From NCBI RefSeq assembly GCF_036248255.1, contig NZ_CP109178.1:3782001-3846000 (forward strand): 64,000 nt of DNA, read 5' to 3'. Source of the stretch: Streptomyces sp. NBC_01717 (lineage in GTDB: Bacteria > Actinomycetota > Actinomycetes > Streptomycetales > Streptomycetaceae). Numbering within the stretch: the stretch's first letter is position 1; every line of letters starts with the position of its first letter. The position numbers were made by a program, and so were the translations under genes. Shown in pieces: positions 42,254 to 50,766 of this stretch. The notes under the pieces are model-generated. The model was not told where the DNA came from and made no database searches. It was given only the letters and a program-made list of their open reading frames with translations.

Positions 42254-42401
42254 GACTCGATCCTCAGTGATTGGTCGCCATTGAGTGCTGCCGTCCCGTA
42301 GGGACGTGCGGGGTGGCGGTCGGGCGCGGGTGGCAGACTTCTATAGTGACCGAAGCCGGGGGTGGAAAATTCCGCGATCCCCCGGTACGGAAGGAACGAT
42401 C

Positions 42402-42818
42402 ATGACTGCGGTGCGTGAAGCACTTCCGGAGGGCCGATACGGGCGCTCCGCGGACGAGCGCGCGGACCGCAAGCTCAGGATCATCGGCGCGATGCTGGGC
42501 GTCGCACTGCTCGGCGTGGTCGGCTGGATCGGTTACGACTACGTGGCGGGCCAGAAGATCAGCGCCGAGGTGATCAAGTTCAAGATTGTCTCGGCCGAGC
42601 GGGTCGACGTCCACCTGGAGGTCCGCAAGGACCGGGACGCGAAGGGCTACTGCACGCTCCGCTCGCAGCGCGTGGACGGCGACGACGTGGCCCGGAAGGA
42701 CATCCGGTTCGACGACCGCTCCGACCGGATCGACCGGATCGTCTCGTTGCGTACGACGTCACGGGCGACCAGCGTGGAATTGCTGGGCTGCACCGCCGAC
42801 GGCGGGGCGTCGCGTTGA
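42402..42818 (+). CDS. DUF4307 membrane protein
   Basis: A 138-residue protein with a basic N-terminus (EGRYGRSADERADRKLRIIG), one membrane helix (about 28-48) and an extracytoplasmic beta-rich domain (ISAEVIKFKIVSAERVDVHLEVRKD, then CTLRSQRVDGDDVARKDI). It matches the DUF4307 family, which in actinobacteria lies between mca and greA. Ribosome site GGAAGGA is present before the ATG. Function unknown; two cysteines could pair. Confidence 0.87.
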   Translation: MTAVREALPEGRYGRSADERADRKLRIIGAMLGVALLGVVGWIGYDYVAGQKISAEVIKFKIVSAERVDVHLEVRKDRDAKGYCTLRSQRVDGDDVARKDIRFDDRSDRIDRIVSLRTTSRATSVELLGCTADGGASR

Positions 42819-42970
42819 CCGGCACGGACCGGCTCCGACCTGCGGCTATCGTCCCTGACCTGCGTTGACGCGGTCGTAGCGGTTTACCTTCTCCCCCTTT
42901 TCCTGCGGAATTGTTAGGCTCGTGGTTTCGCCCACCCGTGGAGGCACATGCTTCTGGGTAGGGCGATGCT

Positions 42971-43010
42971 TTGTATTCCCAGTATCGACGCTTGTATTTC
43001 CAGTACCGAC
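42971..43010 (+). repeat. Tandem 19-base direct repeat in the greA leader
   Basis: TTGTATTCCCAGTATCGAC (42971-42989) recurs as TTGTATTTCCAGTACCGAC (42992-43010), 17 of 19 bases alike with a 21-base period. The second copy abuts the TAGGAG ribosome site of greA. The repeats are AT-richer than the surroundings. They could bind a regulator on one face of the helix or act in the leader RNA. Confidence 0.6.
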
Positions 43011-43021
43011 TAGGAGCACCT

Positions 43022-43519
43022 GTGACCCAGACCAGCGAAAACGTCACCTGGCTCACGCAGGAGGCGTACAACCAGCTCAAGGCCGAGCTGGAGTACCTGT
43101 CTGGTCCCGCGCGCACGGAGATCGCCGTAAAGATCGCGGCGGCCCGTGAGGAGGGTGACCTCCGGGAGAACGGCGGGTACCACGCGGCCAAGGAGGAGCA
43201 GGGCAAGATGGAGTTGCGGGTGCGCCAGCTCACCCAGCTCCTGGAGCATGCGAAGGTCGGCGAGGCCCCCGCCGACGACGGCGTGGTCGAGCCCGGCATG
43301 GTCGTCACCATCGCGTTCGACGGCGATCCCGACGACACCATGACGTTCCTGCTCGCCTCCCGCGAGTACGCGAGCGCGGACATCGAGACGTACTCCCCGC
43401 AGTCTCCGCTCGGTTCCGGCGTGAACGGCAAGAAGATGGGTGAGGACGCCGAGTACGAGCTGCCGAACGGCAAGAAGGCCTCGGTGAAGATCCTCGAGGC
43501 GAAGCCGTACACGGGCTGA
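43022..43519 (+). CDS. greA: Transcription elongation factor GreA
   Basis: A 165-residue RNA polymerase cleavage factor. The GTG start follows TAGGAG. The N-terminal coiled coil (about 10-80) contains the acidic tip AAREEGDLRENGGYHAAKEEQ, with the Asp/Glu pair that coordinates magnesium in the polymerase active site. The C-terminal FKBP-like domain has SPLGSGVNGKKMGEDAEYELPNGK, as usual. GreA rescues backtracked complexes. It is followed by a long bidirectional terminator. Confidence 0.97.
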   Translation: MTQTSENVTWLTQEAYNQLKAELEYLSGPARTEIAVKIAAAREEGDLRENGGYHAAKEEQGKMELRVRQLTQLLEHAKVGEAPADDGVVEPGMVVTIAFDGDPDDTMTFLLASREYASADIETYSPQSPLGSGVNGKKMGEDAEYELPNGKKASVKILEAKPYTG

Positions 43520-43534
43520 CCCGCCACATCTGCA

Positions 43535-43579
43535 GCAGCAAGGAGCCCCGGCCGCGTGACGGCCGGGGCTTCTTGCTGC
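43535..43579. terminator. Bidirectional terminator between greA and the ABC permease gene
   Basis: GCCCCGGCCG (43545-43554) and CGGCCGGGGC (43560-43569) form a perfect stem with a 5-base loop; it is extended outwards by GCAGCAAGGA / TTCTTGCTGC with one mismatch, for a total of about 20 pairs. The outer arms supply short A and T runs for both strands. It fills the gap between the convergent stops. Confidence 0.85.
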
Positions 43580-43581
43580 AC

Positions 43582-44433
43582 TCAGGCGGCCGCCGAGCGG
43601 TACTTGCGGACCGCCAGCGTCCGGAAGACCGCGATGATCAGCACGGACCAGATCAGCGAGGCCCAGACGGGGTGCTGCATGGGCCAGGCGTCGGACGGTG
43701 AGACGCCCGGGTTCCCGAAGAGCTCGCGGCAGGCCTGCACGGTCGCGCTGAACGGGTTCCATTCGGCGATCGGCTGGAGCCAGCTCGCCATGTTCTCGGT
43801 GGGCACGAAGGCGTTCGAGATGAACGTGACCGGGAAGAGCCAGATGAGGCCGCCCGAGGTGGCCGCTTCGGGGGTGCGGACCGAGAGACCGATCAGTGCC
43901 CCGATCCAGGAGAAGGCGTAGCCCAGCAGGAGCAGCAGCGCGAAGCCGCCGAGCACCTTGCCTGCGTTCTCCTGGGTGCGCCAGCCGACCAGCAGGGCGA
44001 CGACCGCGAGGACGACCAGGGTGAGCGTCGTCTGGACGAGGTCGGCGAGCGTACGTCCGGTGAGCACCGCACCGCGTGCCATGGGCAGCGAGCGGAACCG
44101 GTCGATGAGGCCCTTGTGCATGTCGTCCGCGATACCGGCGCCGGCACCGGCGGTGGCGAAGGTCACGGTCTGGGCGAAGATGCCGGCCATCAGGAAGTTG
44201 CGGTACTCGGCAGGGCTGGTGGAACCGCCGATCATCATCGAGCCGCCGAAGACGTAGCTGAACAGCACCACGAACATGATCGGCTGGATCAGCCCGAAGA
44301 TCACCATCTCGGGGATCCGGGTCATCCGGATCAGGTTGCGCCGGGCAACGACGAGGGAGTCGCGGACCGAGCGGCCCAGGGAACCGCCGGGGCGGGGGGC
44401 CGCGACGTGCAGCGTTTCCGTCGTGGCAGTCAC
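43582..44433 (-). CDS. ABC-2 type exporter permease (DrrB-like)
   Basis: A 283-residue six-helix permease of the daunorubicin-resistance DrrB type. IFGLIQPIMFVVLFSYVFGGSM begins the first helix; the family's cytoplasmic loop GLIDRFRSLPMARGAVLTGRTLADL and the FPVTFISNAFVPTENMASWLQPIAEWNPFSATVQACRELF segment are diagnostic. It overlaps the ATPase gene by 4 bases, so they form one exporter. The substrate is unknown; no biosynthetic genes adjoin, so drug export is only a family-based guess. Confidence 0.93.
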   Translation of the reverse strand: MTATTETLHVAAPRPGGSLGRSVRDSLVVARRNLIRMTRIPEMVIFGLIQPIMFVVLFSYVFGGSMMIGGSTSPAEYRNFLMAGIFAQTVTFATAGAGAGIADDMHKGLIDRFRSLPMARGAVLTGRTLADLVQTTLTLVVLAVVALLVGWRTQENAGKVLGGFALLLLLGYAFSWIGALIGLSVRTPEAATSGGLIWLFPVTFISNAFVPTENMASWLQPIAEWNPFSATVQACRELFGNPGVSPSDAWPMQHPVWASLIWSVLIIAVFRTLAVRKYRSAAA

Positions 44434-45455
44434 TTCGCGGCCTCCTGTCCGGCCTTCCGGCCGGTCTGCGCCCCGCGTCCGCGGGGGACGGTCCCGTTGT
44501 CGTCCGTCTCCGTCAGCTCGGCCACATGGCCGGTGAGCGAGAGGAACACGTCGTCGAGGGTCGGGCGGCGCAGGCCGATGTCGTCGATCTCGACCCCTCG
44601 GGTGTCGAGATCCCGGATGATCTCGGCGAGCAGTTTGGCGCCCCCGGAGACCGGGACGGTCAGTTTGCGGGTGTGCTGGGTGAGGGTGACCTCGCCCTTG
44701 CCCAGGTGGGCCAGGACGGCCCGGGCCGGGTCGATCTGGTCGGGCTGGTGGACGACGACCTCGACGCGCTCACCGCCGGTCTGGGCCTTGAGCTCGTCGG
44801 AGGTGCCGCGGGCGATGACGAGGCCGTGGTCGATGACGCAGATGTCGTGCGCCAGGCGGTCGGCCTCCTCCAGGTACTGGGTGGTCAGCAGGAGCGTCGT
44901 GCCGCCTGCGACGAGTTCCTCGATGACCTCCCACAGCTGCTGCCGGTTGCGCGGGTCGAGGCCGGTCGTCGGCTCGTCCATGAACATCACCGGCGGGGAG
45001 ACGACGAGCGCCGCCGCCAGGTCGAGGCGGCGGCGCATCCCTCCGGAGTACGTCTTCGTCGGCCGGTCGGCCGCGTCGGCGAGGTTGAAGCGTTCCAGCA
45101 GCTGCCCCGCCCGGGCCTTCGCGTCGCGCCGGCTCATCTGGTAGAGCTGACCGACCATCTGCAGGTTCTCGCGGCCGGTCAGGTACTCGTCGACCGCGGC
45201 GAACTGGCCGGAGAGCCCGATCGAGCGGCGGACGTCGTCGGGTCTCTTCAGTACGTCGATGCCCGCCACGACCGCCCTGCCGCTGTCCGGCCGGAGCAGA
45301 GTCGTCAGGACACGTACGGCGGTCGTCTTGCCTGCCCCGTTGGGGCCGAGGAGGCCCAGGACCGTGCCTTCCGGCACGTCGAGATCAACACCACCGAGTG
45401 CTCGTACATCGCCGAAGGTCTTCACCAGACCTTCGGCATGGATGGCGCCTGGCAT
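44430..45455 (-). CDS. ABC exporter ATPase (DrrA-like)
   Basis: A 341-residue ATPase partner of the DrrB-like permease. Walker A GPNGAGKTT (about 37-45), Q-loop SGQFAAVDEYLTG, signature YSGGMRRRLDLA (about 137-148), Walker B VMFMDEPTTGLD and the switch histidine region (LLTTQYLEEADRLAHDI) are all intact. The C-terminal extension (about 230-341) with LTVPVSGGAKLLAEIIRDLDTRGVEIDDIGLRRPTLDDVFLSLTG is the DrrA accessory domain. It is first in the two-gene operon. Confidence 0.94.
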   Translation of the reverse strand: MPGAIHAEGLVKTFGDVRALGGVDLDVPEGTVLGLLGPNGAGKTTAVRVLTTLLRPDSGRAVVAGIDVLKRPDDVRRSIGLSGQFAAVDEYLTGRENLQMVGQLYQMSRRDAKARAGQLLERFNLADAADRPTKTYSGGMRRRLDLAAALVVSPPVMFMDEPTTGLDPRNRQQLWEVIEELVAGGTTLLLTTQYLEEADRLAHDICVIDHGLVIARGTSDELKAQTGGERVEVVVHQPDQIDPARAVLAHLGKGEVTLTQHTRKLTVPVSGGAKLLAEIIRDLDTRGVEIDDIGLRRPTLDDVFLSLTGHVAELTETDDNGTVPRGRGAQTGRKAGQEAAK

Positions 45456-45553
45456 ACGGATTCCCCCAGAGCGTTCGGGTGACTTCCCTCACAGATCCTA
45501 GGATTGTGCGCCTTGCGCCGCCCGGTGAACGCGCACACCGAGGGGCCCGCGTG

Positions 45554-46783
45554 TCAGACCGTCACCTCGTACCCCGCCTGCCGCAGCGCCGTGGTGACCT
45601 CCTCGCAGTGGACCGGCCCCTTGGTCTCCAGGTGCAGCTCGACCTCCACCTCGGTGAGCCCGAGCCGCGGATCGGTCCGTACATGGCCGATGTCGAGGAC
45701 GTTGGCGTCCGCGACGGACAACGAGGCGAGCAGGGTGGCCAGCGCGCCCGGGCGGTCGGTGAGCCGCACCCGCAGGCTCAGGTAGCGGCCCGCCGACGCC
45801 ATGCCGTGGGTCAGGATGCGCTGCATCAGCAGCGGGTCCACATTGCCGCCCGACAGCAGCGCGACCACCGGTCCCCGGAACGACCGGGGGTCGCTCAGAA
45901 GCGCGGCGACGGGGCTCGCCCCGGCCGGCTCCACCACGAGTTTCGCCCGCTCCAGGCAGAGCAGCAGTGCGCTGGACAGCTCGGCCTCGGAGACCGTGCG
46001 GACCTCGTCGACCAGCTCCTGGACGAGCCCGAACGGCACGTCGCCGGGGCGCCCCACCTTGATGCCGTCCGCCATCGTCTGCAGCCCGTCGATGGCCACC
46101 GGGTGGCCGGCCGCCAGGGAGGGCGGGTAGCAGGCCGCGCCCGCCGCCTGGACGCCGACGATCCGCACGTCGGGCCGGACGGCCTTCACCGCGACGGCGA
46201 TGCCCGCGGCAAGACCGCCGCCGCCGATCCCGACGACGATCGTGCGGACCTCGGGGCACTGTTCGAGGATCTCCAGGCCGACGGTGCCCTGACCGGCGAT
46301 GATGTCCGGGTGGTCGAAGGGGTGGATGAAGACCGCACCGGTCTCCTGGGCGTACTCCTGGGCGGCGGCGAGCGTCTCGTCCACGACCTGGCCGTGCAGC
46401 CTGACCTCCGCGCCGTACTCGCGGGTCGCGGCGACCTTCGGCAGCGGCGCCCCGACCGGCATGAAGACCGTTGCCCGTACGCCCAGCAGCGCAGAGGCGA
46501 GTGCGACACCCTGCGCATGATTTCCGGCGCTCGCGGCGACGACCCCGGCCGCCCGCTCCACCGGGGACAGTCCGGCGATCCGTACGTACGCGCCGCGCAG
46601 CTTGAACGAACCGGTCCGCTGCAGGTTCTCGCATTTGAAGTGGACCGGCGCGCCGACCAGCTCCGACAGATGGCGGCTGCCCTCCATCGCGGTCATCCGG
46701 GCCACACCGGAGAGCATCTTCTGCGCGCCCCGGACATCGTCGAGGATCACTGGGGGAAACGGGTGGGGCGTACGGAAGTTCAT
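45554..46783 (-). CDS. ilvA: Threonine ammonia-lyase (threonine dehydratase)
   Basis: A 409-residue fold-II PLP enzyme that deaminates threonine to 2-oxobutyrate. The ATG (MNFRTPHPFPP) is chosen; upstream codons are in another frame's context. The PLP lysine is K61 in RTGSFKLRGA; ASAGNHAQGVA binds the carboxylate side and GIGGGGLAAGIAVAVK the phosphate. A single ACT domain (about 330-409, LSLRVRLTDRPGALATLLASL) would bind an effector; its short form resembles the catabolic/biodegradative type more than the two-ACT IlvA. Divergent from a MarR gene. Confidence 0.93.
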   Translation of the reverse strand: MNFRTPHPFPPVILDDVRGAQKMLSGVARMTAMEGSRHLSELVGAPVHFKCENLQRTGSFKLRGAYVRIAGLSPVERAAGVVAASAGNHAQGVALASALLGVRATVFMPVGAPLPKVAATREYGAEVRLHGQVVDETLAAAQEYAQETGAVFIHPFDHPDIIAGQGTVGLEILEQCPEVRTIVVGIGGGGLAAGIAVAVKAVRPDVRIVGVQAAGAACYPPSLAAGHPVAIDGLQTMADGIKVGRPGDVPFGLVQELVDEVRTVSEAELSSALLLCLERAKLVVEPAGASPVAALLSDPRSFRGPVVALLSGGNVDPLLMQRILTHGMASAGRYLSLRVRLTDRPGALATLLASLSVADANVLDIGHVRTDPRLGLTEVEVELHLETKGPVHCEEVTTALRQAGYEVTV

Positions 46784-46939
46784 GACCGCAAGTCTCGCAG
46801 CCGGCCGCAGTGCGGGACGCCGCCGCGGCGACGTCCTGCGTCGTTGTCCGCAGGTTTGTGCGGCACTGGTACGCGTTGCCCCGGGGCCGCGTACTCTGTC
46901 CCCCACCCATCCGACACCGCACGAAGAGAGCCCCCGGCC

Positions 46940-47464
46940 ATGCCCCCTCAGGACATGACGACAGCTGCGTCTCCTTCCGGGGGCGCCACCCCCGATTTCC
47001 CGGGTCCCGACCCCCTCCTCGATGCTCTGCAGCACCAGGTGGCCGTGTTCGCCCGCCGTGCCGAGCAGACCCGCCTCGGCGGTGTCGGCCAGGTCCGCAA
47101 TTCCATGGACCGGGCCGCTTATCTGCTGCTCAACCGGTTGGACCGGGAAGGCCCGATGGGCGTCAAGGCGCTGGCCGCGGGGATGGGGATCGACTCCTCG
47201 ACCGTGACCCGCCAGGTCGCGCCGCTCGTCGACACCGGTCTGGTCAAGCGCACGTCGCACCCGGAGGACGGCCGCGCGGTCGTGCTCCAGCTGTCGCCGC
47301 GCGGGCAGGCCCGGCTCGACGAGGTGCGGGCATCGCGGCGGGAGCTGATGTCGCAGGTGACGCAGGACTGGACGGCGGAGGAGCGGGACATGTTCTGCAC
47401 TCTGCTGACGCGATTCAACGCGTCGCTGGCCGCACGGCAGACGCATCAGCCGACGACCAGCTGA
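46940..47464 (+). CDS. MarR-family transcriptional regulator
   Basis: A 174-residue winged-helix regulator. The start ATG (MPPQDMTTA) follows GAAGAGAG by about 9 bases. After a disordered N-terminus of about 25 residues comes the MarR fold: RAAYLLLNRLDREGPMGVKALAAGMGIDSSTVTRQVAPLVDTGLVKRTSHPEDGRAVVLQLSPRG, containing the recognition helix and the wing. It is divergent from ilvA with a 156-base shared promoter region, so it may control itself and ilvA; this is inference. Confidence 0.9.
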   Translation: MPPQDMTTAASPSGGATPDFPGPDPLLDALQHQVAVFARRAEQTRLGGVGQVRNSMDRAAYLLLNRLDREGPMGVKALAAGMGIDSSTVTRQVAPLVDTGLVKRTSHPEDGRAVVLQLSPRGQARLDEVRASRRELMSQVTQDWTAEERDMFCTLLTRFNASLAARQTHQPTTS

Positions 47465-47555
47465 CCCGGGCGGAGCGCCGGGCGGCGCCTCGGGGGTGGC
47501 ATTCGCTCGGTCCGACCTCTTGACCAGGGGTGGTCGGCGGCGCTGCCATGTGGGG

Positions 47556-48062
47556 ATGCGAGAGCGGCAGGCGGGTCCTCAGCGGCGCCGCGCCCAGGAG
47601 TTCGAGGCCTTTGTGGCGGGCGCGGGCGGCCGCCTGCTGCACACTGCCACGCTGCTCACCGCCGAACCCTCACAGCCGCCCGGGAGCAACGAACGGGCGC
47701 TGCGCCTGCTGACCGACGCGCTGGCGCGTACATACGCGGACTGGGACCGGCTGCACGGCGAGGATCCGTACAACCGCACCCGGCAGGAGCTGGCCTCCCG
47801 GTTCGCCCGGGAGGCATGGCGCCACCACCGGCCGCGCGGCGGCCTGCTGGACCCGCTGGCCCCGAAAGCGCGGCTGGTCCTCGTACTGCGGCTGTACGAG
47901 GGTGTCGCGGAGGAGCAGACCGCCGCGCTGCTGGGGCTTCCGGTGGACCGGGTCCGGGCGATCTGCAACCGCTCGGTGGCCACCATGGGTGACCCCCGGG
48001 GGCCCACCCCGCGGCGCCGGACCAGGCGCTGGACCATGGGGCCGCTGGGGGCCGCGCCGTGA
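47556..48062 (+). CDS. Sigma-factor-like protein lacking a clear region 2
   Basis: A 168-residue protein whose C-terminal half (LLDPLAPKARLVLVLRLYEGVAEEQTAALLGLPVDRVRAICNRSVATM, about 95-140) matches sigma-70 region 4 with its helix-turn-helix. The N-terminal half (FEAFVAGAGGRLLHTATLLTAEPSQPPGSNERALRLLTDALARTYADWDRL) resembles the beginning of SigE-like group ECF factors but does not show the usual -10 recognition residues. The ATG at 47556 is used; an earlier in-frame GTG or ATG is possible. It overlaps the next gene, a small membrane protein, by 4 bases, the usual arrangement for a sigma and its membrane partner. Confidence 0.72.
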   Translation: MRERQAGPQRRRAQEFEAFVAGAGGRLLHTATLLTAEPSQPPGSNERALRLLTDALARTYADWDRLHGEDPYNRTRQELASRFAREAWRHHRPRGGLLDPLAPKARLVLVLRLYEGVAEEQTAALLGLPVDRVRAICNRSVATMGDPRGPTPRRRTRRWTMGPLGAAP

Positions 48063-48310
48063 AGCGCCCCGGCCGCAGGGAGGACCACGTCCGGCGGATG
48101 CTGGACGGGCCGCATCCGCAGGTCCCCGCCGGTCTGACGGAGCGGGCGGCGGAGCGCGGCGGCCGCATGCTGCGCCGCCACCGGGCGGCCCGCGCGCTGG
48201 CGCTGACGGTGCTGTTCCTGGCGGTGGCCGCGTTCATGGTGTGGGCGGTGGTCACCGAACCGTGGCAGGTGCCGCCCGCAGAGACGACACCACCCCTGGA
48301 AGGCTGGTGA
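48059..48310 (+). CDS. Small membrane protein, possible anti-sigma partner
   Basis: An 83-residue protein beginning at a GTG inside the previous stop (GTGA overlap). A cytosolic Arg-rich 43-residue part (KRPGRREDHVRRMLDGPHPQVPAGLTERAAERGGRMLRRHRAARA) precedes one membrane helix (about 46-66) and a short outer tail. It lacks a recognisable zinc anti-sigma motif. Gene order and topology suggest membrane control of the sigma-like protein; this is inference. Confidence 0.75.
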   Translation: MKRPGRREDHVRRMLDGPHPQVPAGLTERAAERGGRMLRRHRAARALALTVLFLAVAAFMVWAVVTEPWQVPPAETTPPLEGW

Positions 48311-48344
48311 GCCCGGATTCGCACGGAAACACCCTGGACCGCCA

Positions 48345-48377
48345 CGCCGGGCGGGCAGCGAGTCGGCCCGCCCGGCG
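48345..48377. terminator. Terminator between convergent genes (upstream of metB end)
   Basis: CGCCGGGCGGGC (48345-48356) and GCCCGCCCGGCG (48366-48377) make a perfect 12-base stem with a 9-base loop between the small membrane protein gene and the metB stop. Confidence 0.78.
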
Positions 48378-48412
48378 CCTCGGGGTCACCATCCGTCCCA
48401 GGACGGAACGTT

Positions 48413-49558
48413 CTAGCCGAGCGCCTGCGTCAGGTCGGCCATCAGGTCGTCCGCCGACTCGATGCCGACGGACAGCCGGACCAGGTCGGCCGGCACCTCC
48501 AGCGCCGAGCCCGCCACCGAGGCGTGGGTCATCCGGCCCGGGTGCTCCACCAGGGACTCGACGCCGCCGAGGGACTCGCCGAGCGTGAACAGCTTCGCCC
48601 GGTTGCAGACCTCGACCGCCGCCTCCTCGCCGCCCTCGACGCGGAACGACACCATGCCGCCGAACGCCTTCATCTGCTTGGCGGCGATCTCGTGCCCCGG
48701 GTGCTCCGGCAGCCCCGGATAGAGGACCTGGGTCACCTTGGGGTGCCGGGTCAGCAGCTCGGCGACCTTGGCGGCATTCTCGCTGTGCCGGTCCATCCGG
48801 ACCGGCAGCGTCTTGATGCCACGCAGCACCAGCCAGGAGTCGAACGGTCCGGCGACCGCCCCCATCGCGTTCTGGTGGTACGCCAGTTCCTCGCCGAGCC
48901 CCGCGTCCGCGGCGATCAGCGCACCGCCGACGACGTCCGAGTGGCCGCCCATGTACTTGGTCAGCGAGTGCACGACGACGTCCGCGCCGAGCGCGATCGG
49001 CTGCTGCAGATAGGGGCTGGCGAAGGTGTTGTCGACGACCAGCCGGGCACCCGCGGTGCGGGCCACGTCCGCGACGGCCGCGATGTCGGTGATGCCGAGC
49101 AGCGGGTTGGACGGCGTCTCCACCCAGATGACCTTCGTACGGTCGTTGACCGCGGCCCGGACCGCCGCCGGGTCGGAGGTGTCCGCGACGGAGAAGTCGA
49201 CGCCCCACCGCTTGACCACCTTGGCGAAGAGCCGGAAGGTGCCGCCGTACGCGTCGTTCGGGATGACGACATGCGCCCCGGGGTACAGCAGCGTACGCAG
49301 CAGGCAGTCCTCCGCCGCGAGCCCGGACGCGAAGGCGAGACCGCGGCGGCCGCCCTCGACGGCCGCGAGATTCTCCTCCAGTGCGGTGCGCGTCGGGTTG
49401 GCGCTACGGCTGTACTCGTAGCCGCCGCGGAGCCCGCCGACGCCGTCCTGCTTGTACGTGGACACCTGATAGATGGGCGGAACAACGGCACCGGTGAGGG
49501 GGTCGGCAGCGTTGCCCGCGTGGATCGCGAGGGTCTCGAAGCTGTGCTGGTCGCTCAT
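48413..49558 (-). CDS. metB: Cystathionine gamma-synthase
   Basis: A 381-residue trans-sulfuration enzyme joining an activated homoserine with cysteine to cystathionine on the way to methionine; the PLP lysine is K201 in VVHSLTKYMGGHSDVVGG. Other family blocks are GYEYSRSANPTRTALEENLAAVEGG, DNTFASPYLQQPIALGAD and SLGGVESLVEHPGRMTHASV. Cystathionine gamma-lyase shares the fold, and the sequence alone separates them only weakly; the symbol follows the common actinobacterial assignment. The ATG (MSDQHSFETLAIHAG) is the conserved start. Divergent by 67 bases from the gene at 49626. Confidence 0.9.
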   Translation of the reverse strand: MSDQHSFETLAIHAGNAADPLTGAVVPPIYQVSTYKQDGVGGLRGGYEYSRSANPTRTALEENLAAVEGGRRGLAFASGLAAEDCLLRTLLYPGAHVVIPNDAYGGTFRLFAKVVKRWGVDFSVADTSDPAAVRAAVNDRTKVIWVETPSNPLLGITDIAAVADVARTAGARLVVDNTFASPYLQQPIALGADVVVHSLTKYMGGHSDVVGGALIAADAGLGEELAYHQNAMGAVAGPFDSWLVLRGIKTLPVRMDRHSENAAKVAELLTRHPKVTQVLYPGLPEHPGHEIAAKQMKAFGGMVSFRVEGGEEAAVEVCNRAKLFTLGESLGGVESLVEHPGRMTHASVAGSALEVPADLVRLSVGIESADDLMADLTQALG

Positions 49559-49625
49559 GGGGCCCGAGCGTAGTTCGTCACAGGGGTGATCCACGGCCAC
49601 TGCGCCGTCCGGTGACAATGGGCGT

Positions 49626-50729
49626 ATGGAGATTCTCTGGTTCCTCATCGCGCTGTGCATGCTCGCCGCGGTGATCGGCCCCTTCGTGCTGCGCCGCAGG
49701 TCCGGCATCCACCAGGTCGCGCCCGGCTCCCCGGACGCCGCCGACCCCGACACGTACGGCTTCGTACGCCAGGAGGAACTGGACGTCCGGATGCCGGGCC
49801 CCGATCAGGATCTCCTCGATGTCCTCGATGTCGTGCAGCGCACCCAGGACTGGCGCGCGGCCTCGCAGTTGCTGGCCGGGACGCCGAAGGAGAGCGAGGT
49901 GCGGTGGCAGCGGGTGCAGGCGTTCGCCGGCGCCGCGTCGCTCGAGCTGATGCAGGCCCCGGGTGCCGGTGGTGCGTGGCTGCGGTCGTGGCGGGCCGAG
50001 TCGCCGAAGGACGCGGGCGGTGCGGCCGTGCATGCCGAATTCCTGGTCCAGCAGGCGTGGCGGTCCTCCACCGCGGGGACGGACGACTTCCGGATCATTC
50101 TGGAGGAGGCCCGTACGGTCTGCGGCGAGGCGGCCCTGCTGGCGCCCGGTGATCCGGTCCCGTACATCGTCGAACTGGCCGTCGCCCGCGGACTCGGCTA
50201 CTCCCACGAGGAGTTCGACCAGCTCTGGGTGAAGATCATCGACCGGGCCCCGGCACACATGGGTGCGCACATCGCGGCGCTGCACTTCTGGTGCGAGAAG
50301 TGGCACGGCTCCCGCGAGGAGGCCGACCGCTTCGCCGTTTCGGCGGCCGCCCGCGCCCCGCAGGGCTCGCTGCTGGCCGCGCTGCCGCTGTTCGCGGTGT
50401 ACGAGCATCTGCCCGAGGTCAATCTCGTCAGCGGCTTCTACGAGAGCCTGGTGTTGACGAAGGCGGTCGAGGGCGCGCTGTTCGCGGTGCACGCCGCGCG
50501 TCCCGACGATCCGATGCTCGCCCATGTCCGGCATCTGCTGGTGCTGTTCCTGGTGCGGATGGAGCGCTGGTCGGAGGCGATGAACCAACTCGTCCACATC
50601 GACGGGCATGTGGGCGCGCTGCCGTGGACGCAGAGTTCCGACCCGGCCGCCGAGTACACGGTGTACCGGGCGCTCGCGGTCGCCGGGTACGAGGCGAACG
50701 GCGGCAGTCCCGCGACGCTGCCGAGGTAG
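49626..50729 (+). CDS. Membrane-anchored protein of unknown function (paralogue 1)
   Basis: A 367-residue protein with an N-terminal membrane anchor (MEILWFLIALCMLAAVIGPFVL) and a large helical domain probably facing the cytosol (RRR follows the helix). Repeated motifs resemble TPR-like helices; the core PYIVELAVARGLGYSHEEFDQLWVKIIDRAPAHMGAHIAALHFWCEKWHGSREEADRFA is closely matched in the gene at 51209. I do not recognise a characterised family. A 123-codon gene separates the two paralogues, and all three run in the same direction. Confidence 0.83.
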   Translation: MEILWFLIALCMLAAVIGPFVLRRRSGIHQVAPGSPDAADPDTYGFVRQEELDVRMPGPDQDLLDVLDVVQRTQDWRAASQLLAGTPKESEVRWQRVQAFAGAASLELMQAPGAGGAWLRSWRAESPKDAGGAAVHAEFLVQQAWRSSTAGTDDFRIILEEARTVCGEAALLAPGDPVPYIVELAVARGLGYSHEEFDQLWVKIIDRAPAHMGAHIAALHFWCEKWHGSREEADRFAVSAAARAPQGSLLAALPLFAVYEHLPEVNLVSGFYESLVLTKAVEGALFAVHAARPDDPMLAHVRHLLVLFLVRMERWSEAMNQLVHIDGHVGALPWTQSSDPAAEYTVYRALAVAGYEANGGSPATLPR

Positions 50730-50766
50730 CCGCGGGGCGGCTCCGTGCCTGTTCAGCGCCTGTACG

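Noticed and set aside
43582..45455. DrrAB-like exporter as part of an antibiotic cluster
   Set aside because: Its neighbours are greA and ilvA, and no biosynthetic gene is near; it is best treated as an orphan exporter.
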